Shown here: positions 25,687 through 42,703 of the stretch, piece by piece
Layout: each line of letters starts with the position of its first letter
Position numbering within the stretch: the first letter of the stretch is position 1
The notes under the pieces: model-generated
Databases searched by the model: none
The model's input: only the letters and a program-made list of their open reading frames with translations
Told to the model about the DNA's origin: nothing
Source of the DNA: Neocallimastix lanati (nom. inval.)
Taxonomy: Eukaryota > Neocallimastigomycota > Neocallimastigomycetes > Neocallimastigales > Neocallimastigaceae
Assembly: GCA_016946835.1 (NCBI GenBank)
Contig: JACVTC010000006.1
Coordinates: forward strand, 1,692,501-1,756,500
Length of the DNA stretch: 64,000 nt
Reading direction: 5' to 3'
Translations under genes and position numbers: made by a program

Positions 25687-28600
25687 TTTTAACTTTTATT
25701 TATTTATTTATTTATGTATATATATATTTTTACAAAAAGGAATATAACAAGGTGAATCAATGACAAAAGTTCAAACTAATTTTTATTAAAAAATTATTTT
25801 TAAAAACTTTTTTTTTTAATTTATTTTATTAAAAAAAATTTCTTTTTCTTTAAGTAATTAGATGTTTATAAAAATTTATTTCTCTTTTATTTTATTTTTT
25901 TTATTATAATTACTTTATGTTATATTCAATCTTCTTTTTTTTTTTTATTATTATTATTTCTTTGTTTAAAAATAAAAAAACATAAAAAAAAAAATGTAAT
26001 GAATATACAATTTTTGTTTTTTAATAATAACTTATAAAAATAGGATATATTTCTAAATATTAAAGTTAACAAAAATAATTAAAAAAAAATAAGGTAAGAA
26101 ACGTATTATAAAAAATCATTATATATATATTATTTATTCTACAATGAAAAATTGAGATAAATTCACTTACAAATTACAATTTTATTTCCTAAAATTATTA
26201 TAATTATTATTGAAATAAATATTTAATATATTTTTTTTTATTTGATGTTTTCCTTTTTTAAAGCATAGAATAAGCCTTTAATAAAATAAAATAATTATTA
26301 ATTATTTTTAATTCCTTTTGTTTTCTATATTATTATGTTCTTTTATATTTAATAAAAGTTCAAACTCTTTTTATTCTTGGGTAAAAGCTTTCTTTTATAT
26401 TTTTTTAAATAATAGTAAAAAAAAAAAAATTATTTTTTATTTTTTTATTAATTAAATAAATTTTAATTAAAAAAAAATAATTATTTTATTTCCAATTTAA
26501 GTAATAATTAAAATTTATATTATTATTATATTTAAAATTTATCATTTTTCTTTCTATTTAAATTAATTATTCATATTATCGATAATCTCAAAAAATACAA
26601 AAATATATATATATATATATATATTATTTAATAATAATAAATTAATTAATTTATAGCATTCAACTATTTAATTATTCAAATTCTGTATTTATTTATTTAT
26701 TTATTATTTATTCATCTATTAATTTATGTATTAAATTATTTACTTGCTTATTATTTAATTATCTATTTATTTATACATTAAATTATGTTTATTTATTATT
26801 TATTTGTTGTAATAGGCATTTATTTCCTTTTATTATTATTATTATTATTATCTACATATATATATTTACTTTGATGAAATATTAATTAATGCTATTATTT
26901 ATTATTTTATTTAACTCTTATTTAAGATTAAATCAACATTTATTTTAATACTATGAATAATACTAATACTATTATACTTTTTAATTTAAGATTTATAATA
27001 AAAAAAAAAAAAAAAAAGATCATAATAATCATGAACAATAAATAATATTATAAATTAATAATAAAACAAAAAAAAAAAAAAATTTTTTTTTTTTTTTAAT
27101 AATAATATATATCGTATAATTATTTTTTTAATTTATAATACAAAATAAATCTTTTTTTTTTTTTAATATTTACCTTTTAATTTATCTATTAATGAATAAA
27201 TTAATACTAATCAAAAGTAACCCTTCTAAATAATTAAATATAATAATTCAAAGAAATAATTGAATAATAAATAATAAATAATAAATAATAAAAAGAGTAT
27301 TTATTAAGAAATAAAATAATAAATAATAAATATTATAGACATCATAATATAAAACAATATTAGTAATATTAAAAATTCTTTAATGATTATTAAGAGTTTT
27401 TTTTTTTTTTTTTTATTAGATTTTATTTTCAGTTTTATATTCATTTATACTTAATTTTTTAATTATTCTTAATATTCTTTTTTTTTTTTTTTAATTTTAT
27501 TTTATAGGCCTATATTTAATTTTATTCAATTTTAAATAAAAAAAAAAAAAAAATCTATTTATTTCAATATTTATTACTATTATTAAAATATGATCATACT
27601 TATTTTTATTATTATAAATAAATTAAGTATAATACTTTTCTATAAATAATTAATCCTTCTTTACATTTAAGATATGTTAAAAAAAAATAAAATAAAAATA
27701 AAAATAATAAAGGAAGGCTAAGTAATATCTAATTTGAAACTAACGTAATCCTAGTTACATTGTATACAAAACCAAACTTAAAAAAATCAAAATTATTTAA
27801 TTATTATTAATTAATAATTTGTGATTGGTTTATATTAATTACTGGATCTTAATTAGAGTAAATTCTCTTTAAAATAAAAAAAAATAGAAGAAAATAAATT
27901 TATATTATAAATATAAATATTATTATTATTTATTTCTTAATATTTATTATTAATTATTTAATTATTTATTATTTATTATTTATTATTTATTATTTATTAT
28001 TCATTATATATTATTTAATTATTTATTATTTATTATTTATTATTTATTATTCATTATCTATTATTTAATTATTTATTATTTATTATTTATTATTTATTTA
28101 TTTATTATTTATTATCTATTATTTATTATTTATTATTTATTATTTATTATTTAATTATTTAATTATTTATTATTTATTATTATTCAATTATTTATTATTC
28201 AATTATTTATTATTTTTATTATTTATTATTTATTAGTAAAATTAAAAGTTTTTTTATTTCTATTATTAATCTATAAAATAAAATATAAATAAAATAATAA
28301 GAAAGAAAAAAATTTTTTTTTTTAAATTTTTATTCATTCATTTATTTATAATTAATTTATTATTAAAAAAAATAGTATTAAATAATAAATAAATAAATAA
28401 ATAATAAATAAATAATTTTTTTTTTGTTGTTTTTAATATAACGTTTTTAATAAATTATATATATATTGTATATCTATATTTTTGATTCTTTTTTTTAATA
28501 ATATTAAATTAAAAAAGAAGAGAATTTTATTAAAAAGAAAAATAAATAAACAAAATAATAAATAAAGTTAAATTTATAATTAATATATAATTAACTATCA

Positions 28601-28773
28601 ATTATCAGGAAATAATACATTAATCAAAAAAAATAAATATAATTTAATAAAATATCAATATAATAATAAAAATATTCAGGATTGAGTGGAAGAATAAATG
28701 TATAATCAATTCACATTTTTCTTCTTAGTAATATGAAAAGTAAATGATAATTTAAGTAAAAATAAAAAACAAA

Positions 28774-28808
<35 letters not shown>

Positions 28809-28883
28809 CAGCATATTAAGTACTTAGACAATATTTATCCTCTCAAACAATTTAAAAAATCAAAAATCAAAATTCAAAAAAAA

Positions 28884-28923
<40 letters not shown>

Positions 28924-30214
28924 TTAAAATCAAAGATTTTCAATACATTTAAAAAATAATAAACTTTATTAGAATTGAAATATTTTAATATATTAATTAA
29001 ATTATGAATATTATTGAATGTATTTATACCAAATATATATAATTACAAATAATTAATCAAGTATATATATTTATAAATGAATAAATAATCCTTAAATAAA
29101 TGAACTTTTATTCATTTGAAAGTTATTTGTAAACATATACCATATAATATTTTATACTAATTTAAAAAAATTTTAAAATCAAATTTAAGAATAAAATAAC
29201 AATAGAGTAATATAATTTTGCCATTTTGAATAATGCAAATATATAATTTCTATTTAAAGATCATAAATTATATTTATTTTTATAAATTGTCATTATAACA
29301 ACAATAAATTTTATTATTTAAAAGTAAAATTAAAAATAACATTAAAACACATCATCAATTTCAGTAATAATACTTTTTTTTTTTTTTTTTAATTTCATGC
29401 AATAATTTACTGTTTCTTTTTGTTTCTTTTATTGTTATTATTATTATTTTATCATTTTTTTAAAAAATTATTGTTTCAATTTTATTTTTAATATATATTT
29501 ACCGTTATATCTAAAACAATTCATAATTTTTCATTTCTTTTTCTTTTTTTTTTTTTTTTTTGAAACGAAATATTTAATAAAGGTCTATTATTATTAAATT
29601 ACTATATTATTATAATTATTTATTTAATTATAATAAAATGTATGATAATTTAATAATAATAAATAAAACAATAATATAATAATTATATAAAATTTGATGA
29701 AATTAAATATTACTGTTTATGAGAAAAACATATAATTTTATAAGAAATAAACAATTTATAAAGCTGATATAAAGAAATTTCAAAAATCTCTTACAATAAT
29801 AGATTTATTAAAGACAAGAAAATATATATATTCAATAATTATAATTATATACATAAGCATATATTGTAAATATTTAATTTATAAATACAATAATAACATT
29901 GATAAAAGATTTTACAATATATATGATTCATTGATACTCAAATATTATTATTTATTTATTTAATTTTATTAGTATTTTTTAACAGCAACAATAACAACAA
30001 CAAAAAAAAAAAAAATAAAAAAAAAAAAAAAAAAAGAAAAAAGAAAAAAGAAAAAAGAAAAGATAAAAAAAATAATAGTAATAATAAATGAATAAATAAA
30101 TAAAAAATAAAAGTAGAAATAAAAATAACTAGCATAAAAATATAAGATATATAAAAATAAAAGTATAGAGTATAGAATATATAAAAATAATAAAAAGTAA
30201 TAATAGTAATAATA
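25687..30214. other. Long AT-rich intergenic region
   Basis: Poly-A/T runs, (TA)n and ATT/ATTT repeats fill the region. The main array is at 27940-28230 (TTATT/TTTATT units with TTCATT and TTCAATT variants). A less repetitive patch at 27710-27860 shows no convincing frame. No gene or RNA was recognised. Confidence 0.6.
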
Positions 30215-30870
30215 ATGACTTCTAGTGATGTAGAAAATATATTTTCTTTATTGAATCAAAATAATATTTCTCTTGAAGAATTATTTAATAATTTTCTACA
30301 GAAATTTCCACAAGAAAATAAAAGATTAATTTTATGTCATACCTTAGGTCAATTAATTAAAAATTTAGTTATTTTTCCAAAGGTAATTTTTAATATAATT
30401 CATTATTGAAAAATTATTTTTATATTCAGTATATTTTAATATATATAATATATACTTATATTTTTAAATTCGTTATATATCAATAGGAATCTGAAAGAAT
30501 AATAGCTATTTTTATAATTTACAGTGTTTATTTACTAAACCCGGAAAGTAATAAAACATTATTATTTTCAATTTATCAAATATTAAAAGATCGTCTCTAC
30601 AGTAATAATAGTAGTGAACAAAATAGAAATATTATTATTGAAATTTATTCAATATATTCCATTATTATTGACACTAAAGAGGTATGTATAGATAAAATTT
30701 TTTATTAATAAATAATCTTATATACAATAATTATATCTTATATATTATGAATATATAATATAATTCTTGAAATTTAATTTAATCAAACTAATCTATTACA
30801 ATTCTTTAATATAATAATCAATTTAATTTTCGAATTTTTTTTTTTTTTTTTTTTTCATTCTTTTATATTA

Positions 30871-30926
<56 letters not shown>

Positions 30927-31319
30927 ATGAAATATTAATATATTTAAGGCATCAAAACGTTCAGTTACCCAATTATTGTATGATTGTAACAACAATATAA
31001 TTAATCCTCAACCTGATGAAATTCAATTTTTATTTAAAAAATTAGCAGAAGAATTAAGAAATAAATATAATGTTGAAGGTTGTGATGAAACAAACATTTT
31101 ACCAATTTCAAATGAGAATATTAGGTAAATATATAGTAAATAAAAATATATTAAATATATATATATATATTAAATCTATCAATAAAAATTTTAATTTATA
31201 CATTAATAATGTATTATTTAAATAATAACAAATTAAAAATATTTTTTTTTTCATTAATATTAATTTATTATATAAATAAATCAAAATGTTAAAAATATTT
31301 TTGCAAAAAAATAAAAAAA

Positions 31320-31354
<35 letters not shown>

Positions 31355-32625
31355 CAGTATATTAAAAAATCAAAACATCAATTATATTGATGATGTTAGT
31401 GTTATTGCGAAAGAAATTTTAAGTAATTCCGAATCAAACAAGTTAGTTTTTATACCACCAATAATTAATCCTGTTCCACCTCTTTACCCATTTAATAAAA
31501 AAGAAGTAAGATATTACCATCTTTTTATTAAAACAAATAAATGAATTAATAAATAATTATAAAAATGAAAATTATTCATATTTATTATAATTATTATTAT
31601 TATATAAAGAAAGAGATTAACTATATATTTAATAACTGTTATTATTATTTTAATTATATTATTTGCTTTTTTCTTTTCTTTTCTTTTCTTTTATTTTTTT
31701 TTAAAAAAAAATAAATAAATAAATAAATAATAAAAATAATAATTAAATAGGTTATATGGTTAGCTCCAGAAGAAATAACGCATGATCTCGAATGGGATTA
31801 TAATATGGGAAAGGATTATAGTAAACGTGACAAAATTAGACATTTGATGGAATTATCATTGAAAACTCAGTTATCCATTCATCAACAGGAAGTAAGATCC
31901 TTCAGCCTTTTTTTTTTTTTTTAAAAAAAATAATATAAAAATAATTTATAATTATTTTTTATTTATCTATTTATTTTTTTTATCTATTTATTTTTTATTT
32001 TTTATTTATTTTTATTTTTATTTATTTTATTTTTTTTTAATTTGAATAATAGTTAGTAATTCAAGAATTAAAAAAGGATAGAAAATTGAAATACATTTGT
32101 GATATTACTTACGAAAAATTCCCAAAGTTGGTAGAAAATAATTCAAAGATTGCTATTGTTGTACTAAGACAATTAATTAATTCTCCAAAATTTAATAAGT
32201 ATGCATTAATTATTTATTTAATTTTAATAAAATATTTTATATTATTTTTTTATTTTTATATTTAACTAATATAAAAAATATATATATATATATATTCAAT
32301 CAATCAATTAATAAATCATAAAAAAAAAAAAAATAAAATAAAATAAAAAATAAATAAATAACAATAATAATCATTAAAATAAATACAAATTAATATGAAA
32401 ATTAGTTATCTTCAAATATTAGTTAATATCAACATTTCATTAGCTTCTATGGAAGTTGTTAATAATATTGCTAAGGCAACAAATTTCCCCAATGATTTAT
32501 TACATACCTATATTTCAAATTGTATTAGTGCATGTGAAAAGAAGAATAATGACACATATATTCAATGTAGACAAGCAAGATTGGTAAATATTTTTATTTT
32601 TATTTTTATTTTATTTTATTTTATT

Positions 32626-32657
<32 letters not shown>

Positions 32658-32965
32658 TATGTGTAAATATAATTAATTTATTAAATATTAATAAAAATAA
32701 AAATTAATCAAATTTTTATTATAATAAATATTATTATTAAAATTTATTTATATATGTATAATAAATTCCTAAATAATTTTTTAAATCATATAAATATATA
32801 AAGGTATGCGTGTTTTTACAGTCATTAATTAGAAATAAATTATTGCCAATTGATGAATTTTTCATTGAAATTCAAGCCTTTTGCGTTCAATTCTCAAAGA
32901 TTAGAGAAGCAGTAGCTTTATTTAAAACTCTTAATACTCTTCAGAAAGGAAAAAATGATGTTTAA
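30215..32965 (+). CDS. CNOT11: CCR4-NOT transcription complex subunit 11 (CNOT11)
   Basis: Eight exons: 30215-30382, 30487-30681, 30949-31124, 31358-31505, 31751-31891, 32053-32198, 32406-32583, 32804-32965. All introns are GT-AG and the frame is kept throughout, giving 437 aa. CNOT11 docks with CNOT10 on the CNOT1 scaffold of the CCR4-NOT deadenylase, which shortens mRNA poly(A) tails. Exons 5-8 hold the conserved C-terminal CNOT11 (DUF2363) domain: [51 protein letters not shown], then [20 protein letters not shown] and [16 protein letters not shown]. These match the animal protein closely in order and spacing. The helical N-terminal part (exons 1-4) is more divergent, and the Pro-rich linker ([13 protein letters not shown]) is short. 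The protein is shorter than the roughly 510-aa human one. Confidence 0.93.
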
Positions 32966-35748
<2,783 letters not shown>

Positions 35749-36703
35749 ATGGTTCAATTCAATGATCTTCAAATTCATATTTTGAAGAACATTTATCGAA
35801 ATTTGGATGATAATTCTAAAGATAATTTTAGATATACTAATGAAAAATTATATAAAAATTTTGAATCCTGTAAACTTGCAACTATTGAAAAATTGTAAAT
35901 ATATATAGATATATATACCTATATATATATATATAAAAAGACATGTAGATAGATATCAATCAATCTTTATAGAAATATACTTCAAAAGAATGAAGTTATA
36001 ACATACAAAATAAAATTATATATAGATATATAGATATATAGATATATAGATATATAGATATACATCTATTTAATATAATGAGATTCATCTATACTAATAT
36101 ATATATATATATATTATTTTTATTTTTCTTTTTCTTTTTCTTTTTTTTATTATATATTTTAATAATTTAAATTATTTTTTACCTATTAATATTATATATA
36201 TAACTATTTTATGATAAAAAAAAATTCAATTTATATATATACATCATTTTTTTTTATTATTTTCAAATTTTAATGGATAATATTTCACTCTCTCAATGGA
36301 AATTTTAATAATATTAAATAATTATCAACAATTTTTTTTTTTTTATTTTTTTCAATATAATGACAATTATCTTATATTAAAAATTGAAAATGATAATGAT
36401 AATGATGGATAAACAATGGAATGGAATAAAATAAAATCAATTAAATTATGGAATAATACCTTATTTATTTTATTCTTTTCTTTTTTTTATTTATTTATTT
36501 ATTTGTTTTATTTTTGTATAAAATAAAGAAATCGAAATGGAAAAAATTTGGAAAAATTACCCATAGAATTAATGTATATGAAGAATGTCTATAATCTGTA
36601 AATTATCAATAATACCAACAATATAAATTAATAATAAAAACAATAACAATAACAACAACAATAATAATAATAATAATGGTTAAAATTAATTTTTTTTAAT
36701 CTA

Positions 36704-36749
<46 letters not shown>

Positions 36750-37533
36750 TCTATATTTTACAAATAGAAATCTTGATAAAAACCAATTAAACTGTATTCC
36801 CGATGAAATTGGAAATTACAAAAAATTAAGATTTTTGTAATGATTCATTCATCATATTTTCAAAATAAATAAAAAAAAATAATAATAATAACAATATGTT
36901 TATATTTGATAAATAATAACCTTATAAAAAAAAAAAAAAAAAATTTATTATATAATGTATATTTTATTATTTTACTTTGTAAAAATTAAAATATTTTGTG
37001 TGTATATATGAAATAGGAGTATTCGAAACAATAATATTGAAAAAATATCACCAGCTATTGGTAAATTAAAAAATTTAACAAGACTGTATGTATCCTCAAT
37101 CTTTAGACTCTTTAGAACAAAAAGAAAATTATATATATATATATATATATACTAATATATATATATTTATATATTTATTCATATATAATGAAATTTTTTA
37201 TATTATATATATCAATCTTAAAATTTGTATATATTATTAAAAATCTATATATAAAAAAAAATAAAAATAATATATTATATTATATTATAAATATATACAT
37301 ATATTTAAAAGATCATTACGTGAAAATGGAATTACTCATTTACCAGAAGAAATTGGTGAATTATCTTCATTAACGCATATGTATGTACCTATTTATTATT
37401 TAAAATTTTTGTTCTTTATTATTATTTAATTCATAAAGTATATATTATTATTATTATTATTATTAAGTTATAATAAGCATATAAATTTTAATAAATATTA
37501 TAACTAAATAATTTAATTATTATCATAAATATA

Positions 37534-37568
<35 letters not shown>

Positions 37569-38009
37569 TCATATATACTTCCTTTTTCTATATATATATA
37601 TATATATATATATATTTTTTCTCTATATAAATATTTCTTTTTCTCTATATAAATATCATTTTTATCAATTAACATCACCTCAAAATAGATTTTTACAATA
37701 TAATGAAATTCAAACAATACCAGAAAGTATTGGGAAACTTGAACTTTTACATATTATGTAAATAATCATCCTTATATATATATATATATATTTTTTTTTT
37801 CTCTATATATATTCCTATATAAATTCATGTTCTACATATTAAGTAAACAATTTAATATAAAAAATTTTCTTTTTTTTTTTTTTTTGAAATAAAAAATTAG
37901 TAATTTAGATCATAATAAAATTGAAACAATTCCAATAAGCATAAATAAATGCAAATATCTACATACAATGTAAGTCCTTTTTAAAAAAATTTTTTTTTTT
38001 TTATAAAGA

Positions 38010-38044
<35 letters not shown>

Positions 38045-38331
38045 TATTATATATTATATTTTTTTTTTATAAACAATTAATATATATATATTATTTGATT
38101 ATATTTATTTGCTTGATATAATATATAATTTAATAAAACATTTTAAATATTATATAATATAATATAATGTAATAACAGTAATCTTGAAAATAATAAAATT
38201 TCTAATTTACCGAAAGAATTATTTGAATTAAAGAATCTCTGTATATTGTAAAATAAAAAAAAAATTCATATAATATATCTGATAATAATTATTTATAAAT
38301 GTTTTATCTTCATTTAAAAAAAGCATTTTAA

Positions 38332-38365
<34 letters not shown>

Positions 38366-41300
38366 TTCGATCAATGATTTACTTTTATTATTAATATTAA
38401 TCTTTCAGAAATTTAAATTCAAATAAAATTACAATAATTCCTAAAGAAATTGAAAATGCTTCATCACTGCAATTAATGTAAATATTATTATAAATATATT
38501 TAAATATATATATACACATATATTAATAAAATAATATTAAAAATCAAAATATATGTCACCAAAATAATGTTAATAGTAATAATTAAAATTAATATTATTT
38601 TTTTATTAATTTTTTTTTTTTTTTTTTTTAATATTATTTAATGAAAATACTTAATATAATTATAAATATATATTAATATTATGAAAAAAAAATAGATCCT
38701 TAAATAATAATTCCATTGAAAAAATTACTCCTGAACTATTTAATGCTAAAGAATTAAAATCATTGTAATTATTAAAAAGAAAATTAATTAAAGAAAAATT
38801 TTGAATTAAAAAAAAAAAAAAAAAAAAATGGAATAAAATAAAAAATAAATATAAAATAAATAACTATTAAAAAAAATAAAAAAAAAAAAAAATAGATTAA
38901 AAATATTTACTAGAGTTATCAAAATTATAATTAAATTAAAAATAATAATAATAATAATTTAATTATTTATTTCATTTTCTAATATATATTTTTTAATTAT
39001 TAAAAAGATACATAAAATCTAATAAAGTCAATGAAATTCCATCATCAATTCAAAATGCAAATAAACTAAAAACTTTGTAAGTATATAATAAAAATGAATA
39101 AGAAAATATTAAAAAATAATAACAATAACGATAAAAAATTATATCAATAAGTATTTAACTTATACAATTAATGTATTTAATCTATATATATATATAATAA
39201 AAAAGATATTTATCCTCAAATAGTATACAAAAAATACCTGAAGAATTAATGGAGTCTACTTCATTAGCTGAAGTGTAAAAATAAATAAATAACTACAATT
39301 ATTTTTTTTTATAATAAATATTTCTTATAATATTATATATATTATATGAATCTTTAATTTATGATAATTTCCAAAAAAAAAAAAAAAAGTTATTCGAATG
39401 ATCTAATTGTTTTATTTAATATTTTCTTCTTCTTCTTCTTCTTCATAATTTTTTTAAATATTATTCTTTTTATTTTTAATATAACTTTATGAATAAATTA
39501 GTAATTTATCAGAAAATCAAATTAAAAGTATACCTAATTCTATCAATTCCTTGAAAAATCTAACCCTTCTGTAAGTATTGATTTAAATAGTATAGTATAG
39601 TTCAACATTGAAACTTCATAAAAAAAAAATATTTTTGATAATCCAATATAATAAGAAAAAAACATATTTTTTTTTAATATTTATTTATTAATAAATATTT
39701 TTTGTTATTTACATCATCTTTTTTTTTTTGTTTTTTTAATAAAAAAAATTATTATTAATTATAGTGATCTTAGTTTTAATAAAATAACTGAAATACCTGT
39801 AGAACTGAGTGAATTATCAAATTTAGAAACCTTGTAAGTATTCGTTAATATAAAATATTTTTAATTTTTTTTTTTTTTTTTACTATTTAAAAATTAAATA
39901 AAATATATTTATATCTAAAATATATTTATACATTAATTTTTTATTTCTATATTTCTACTATGTATTATAAATGATATATATATATATATATGAATATATT
40001 TGTATTTATAATTTTATTTATATTTTTTTTTTTTTTTAAAAAAAAAAAAAAGAAATTTAAATGATAATTTAATTAAAGAAATTCCATTTGAAGTGAAGAA
40101 AGAAAAATTAAAAAATCTTAAAAACTTGTAAATAAATAATATATATATATATATTACTATTATTCAATATTATATTACAGTTCTTTTTTTCATTAAAAAA
40201 ATGAATATATATTATATTTTATATTTTTGTTAAATTTTTTTTTTATTTTATGCTATTTTATTTTTTTTTCAAATTATTATTACAAATATTTTTTTTTTAA
40301 AAAAAATTTTTTTTCATTGAAATTATAATAATAGTAATATAAAAAACAATAATATTAATAATATAAGTGACCTTTGTAAATATGCTGGAACCGAATCGGA
40401 AGCTAAAATAGAATCTGAAGCCAAAACTATTAATAATACTACATCCACTAATGTTGAACCTCTTCAAAAATCAAATTCTAGTAAATTAGATGATGTTAAA
40501 CAGGATTCCTTAAATTCCCAAACTACCACCAACATAGACAATACTACAGACGATAACAATAAAAATGAATCCCTTGAAAAATCAAATTCTAGTAAATTAG
40601 ATGATGTTAAACAGGATTTCTTAGATTCCTCAACTACCACCAACACAGACAATACCACAGACAATAACAATAAGGATGAATCCCTTCAAAAATCAAATTC
40701 TAGTAAATTAGATGATGTTAAACAGGATTCCTTAAATTCCACAACTACCACCAACATAGACAATACCACAGACAATAACAATAAGGATGAACCCCTTCAA
40801 AAATCAAATTCTAGTAAATTAGATGATGTTAAACAGGATTCCTTAGATTCCCCAACTACCACCAATATAGACAATACCACAGTCAATAACAATAAGGATG
40901 AACCCCTTCAAAAATCTAATAGGCAAGATTCCTTGGATCAAGTGTCTAAATCTAACCCAAATGATAAAACAGAAACCACTGAAGAAGAAGACGAAGAAGA
41001 TAAAAAATTAAGGAGTTGTCGGGAAAGAATAGAGGCCATCACTCGAAACTACACGGCCTTAGATGAAGATATTAAGAAGAAGAATAAACCCTTCCTGAAA
41101 GAATTAATGTTAGATTGTAATATTCTATCGGCGAAGAATAAGGAAACATTTGATGAGTACATTAAAACATTCAAGACAAAGCTTCAACTGAAAATTGATG
41201 AGATTGTAGATTGTAATATAAAAATCAAAACTGAACTAAAGAAAGGTAATCCTAACATTGAAAGTTTTGAAAAGAAAAAGGAGGAAATTATGGAAGAAAT

Positions 41301-42240
41301 TAATCAACTTAAAAGTATTGTTAAAAATGAAATAGAAAAAATAAAAGAAAATAATAGACAAGAAGAAAAGAAGAGTAAATATGATAATGATCTAATTAAT
41401 AATTATTTTGATCCCAATATGGAATTTTCTTTCAGTCCGGATGAATTAGCTGATTTGATATTTGGTAACTATGGTACGAAGACGGAGTTTTCGATGCCAA
41501 GAACATTTATTCTCCTGCCAAAACCCAAAAGTGCAGGCCTAAAAAGAGTATTTTCCTTTAAAAAATCTAAAGATAAGACTAAAGAGCCGGACTTTTGGGC
41601 AAACATTGATAATTGGATGGAGAGTCCGATATTTGAATTTCATTATCTCTGTGAATATGATAGAGAAGAACATATTATGGAATCCTCATCCTATCAATAT
41701 AACATTCGTAATGCCGATAAATTACTTTCAACGACGGCAACCCTTTTACTATTTAGTGTTTACTGTGTTCTCGATCGTCTCAAGGACGATCCCGACTATT
41801 GTATAGATCTATTTGAAAAATGTTTAAGTGGTACCTCGGCCTCCACCTATTTCCAATATCTTTCCAATGTCCTAATCGATAAAATCAAAACGTCTAAAGC
41901 GGAACCTGTAACGTATAAACAGATTTGTCAAATCATTGATTGTTCACGGTATGAATTAAAAAAAATTATTAATGAAGTAGATTCTTCACATAAATTTGGA
42001 GGACTCAATAAAGTTTTAATCAGTAAAGGATACACTCGTTATATGTGTAAGGAACATGAAGAAAGATATAATAAGGAAGGATTTACGGCCCCTCCCAGAG
42101 AAACTAAAAAATTTATTAGAAGAAGGAAAAGTAGTAAATTTTCATTACGAAGATTCTCTATTAAAGCACCTAAATCTCCTAAAGCCATAAAATCACCTAG
42201 CTCATCTGAAATAGCTGAAGAACCAACAACATCATCTTAA
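35749..42240 (+). CDS. Sixteen-exon leucine-rich-repeat protein, one repeat per exon
   Basis: Exons: 35749-35894; thirteen 69-nt exons at 36529, 36768, 37017, 37312, 37689, 37901, 38179, 38409, 38696, 39008, 39206, 39502 and 39765; then 40053-40127 (75 nt) and 40335-42240. All 15 introns are GT-AG and phase 2. Joined length is 1008 codons (1007 aa). Exon 1 is helical and F-box-like (FNDLQIHILKNIYRNLDDNS), an uncertain call. Residues about 49-372 are 14 LRRs (LNLDKNQLNCIPDEIGNYKK type, 23 aa). Exon 16 has four tandem 37-residue Ser/Thr/Asp/Asn repeats (418-566), an acidic stretch, a Lys/Glu-rich coiled coil (about 685-725), an unrecognised globular domain (FEFHYLCEYDREEH, then ADKLLSTTATLLLFSVY) and a basic tail (KFIRRRKSSKFSLRRFSIK). 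No signal peptide is seen, so it is probably an intracellular adaptor. The C-terminal domain is not one I can name. Confidence 0.88.
40471..40914 (+). repeat. Four tandem 111-bp (37-aa) coding repeats
   Basis: The unit begins SNSSKLDDVKQDSL and continues TTTNIDNTTDNNNKDE. Copies start at 40471, 40582, 40693 and 40804, exactly 111 bp apart, and a degraded fifth start follows at about 40915. The period is a multiple of three, so copy-number change would keep frame. It is a likely length-variable, disordered spacer between the LRRs and the C-terminal domain. Confidence 0.95.
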
Positions 42241-42669
42241 TCACCTTAAATAAGCAATTAAATTCATTAAATCAATCAATCAATCAAAAAAAAAATAATA
42301 ATAATAATAATTAGATATAATATAAAATAAAATATAAAAATTAAAAAAAAAAAACTTAAAGATAAAAAAAAAATAAATAAATAAAAATTCAAAAATCAAA
42401 TATCTCAAAGTCAACTAAAAATAAAAATAAAATTGAATAAAAACAATGAAATTATTTTTATTTCTTTTTTATAAAATATATATATACAAAAATTTAAAAA
42501 TATTATTATTTAATAAAATTTTGATAAATTATTTGCTTAATTACTATTAATTTTTTTATTCTTTTTCTTTATTATTATTTTTTGAAAATCATTGAAAAAA
42601 CTTTTTCCAAAATAATATATATATATATATATTTGTATATTTAATTATAAAAAAAAATAAGTTAAAAAA

Positions 42670-42703
<34 letters not shown>

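Noticed and set aside
40464-40670. Minus-strand frame with repeated SSNLLEFDFS
   Set aside because: It is antisense to the 37-residue repeat of the LRR gene.
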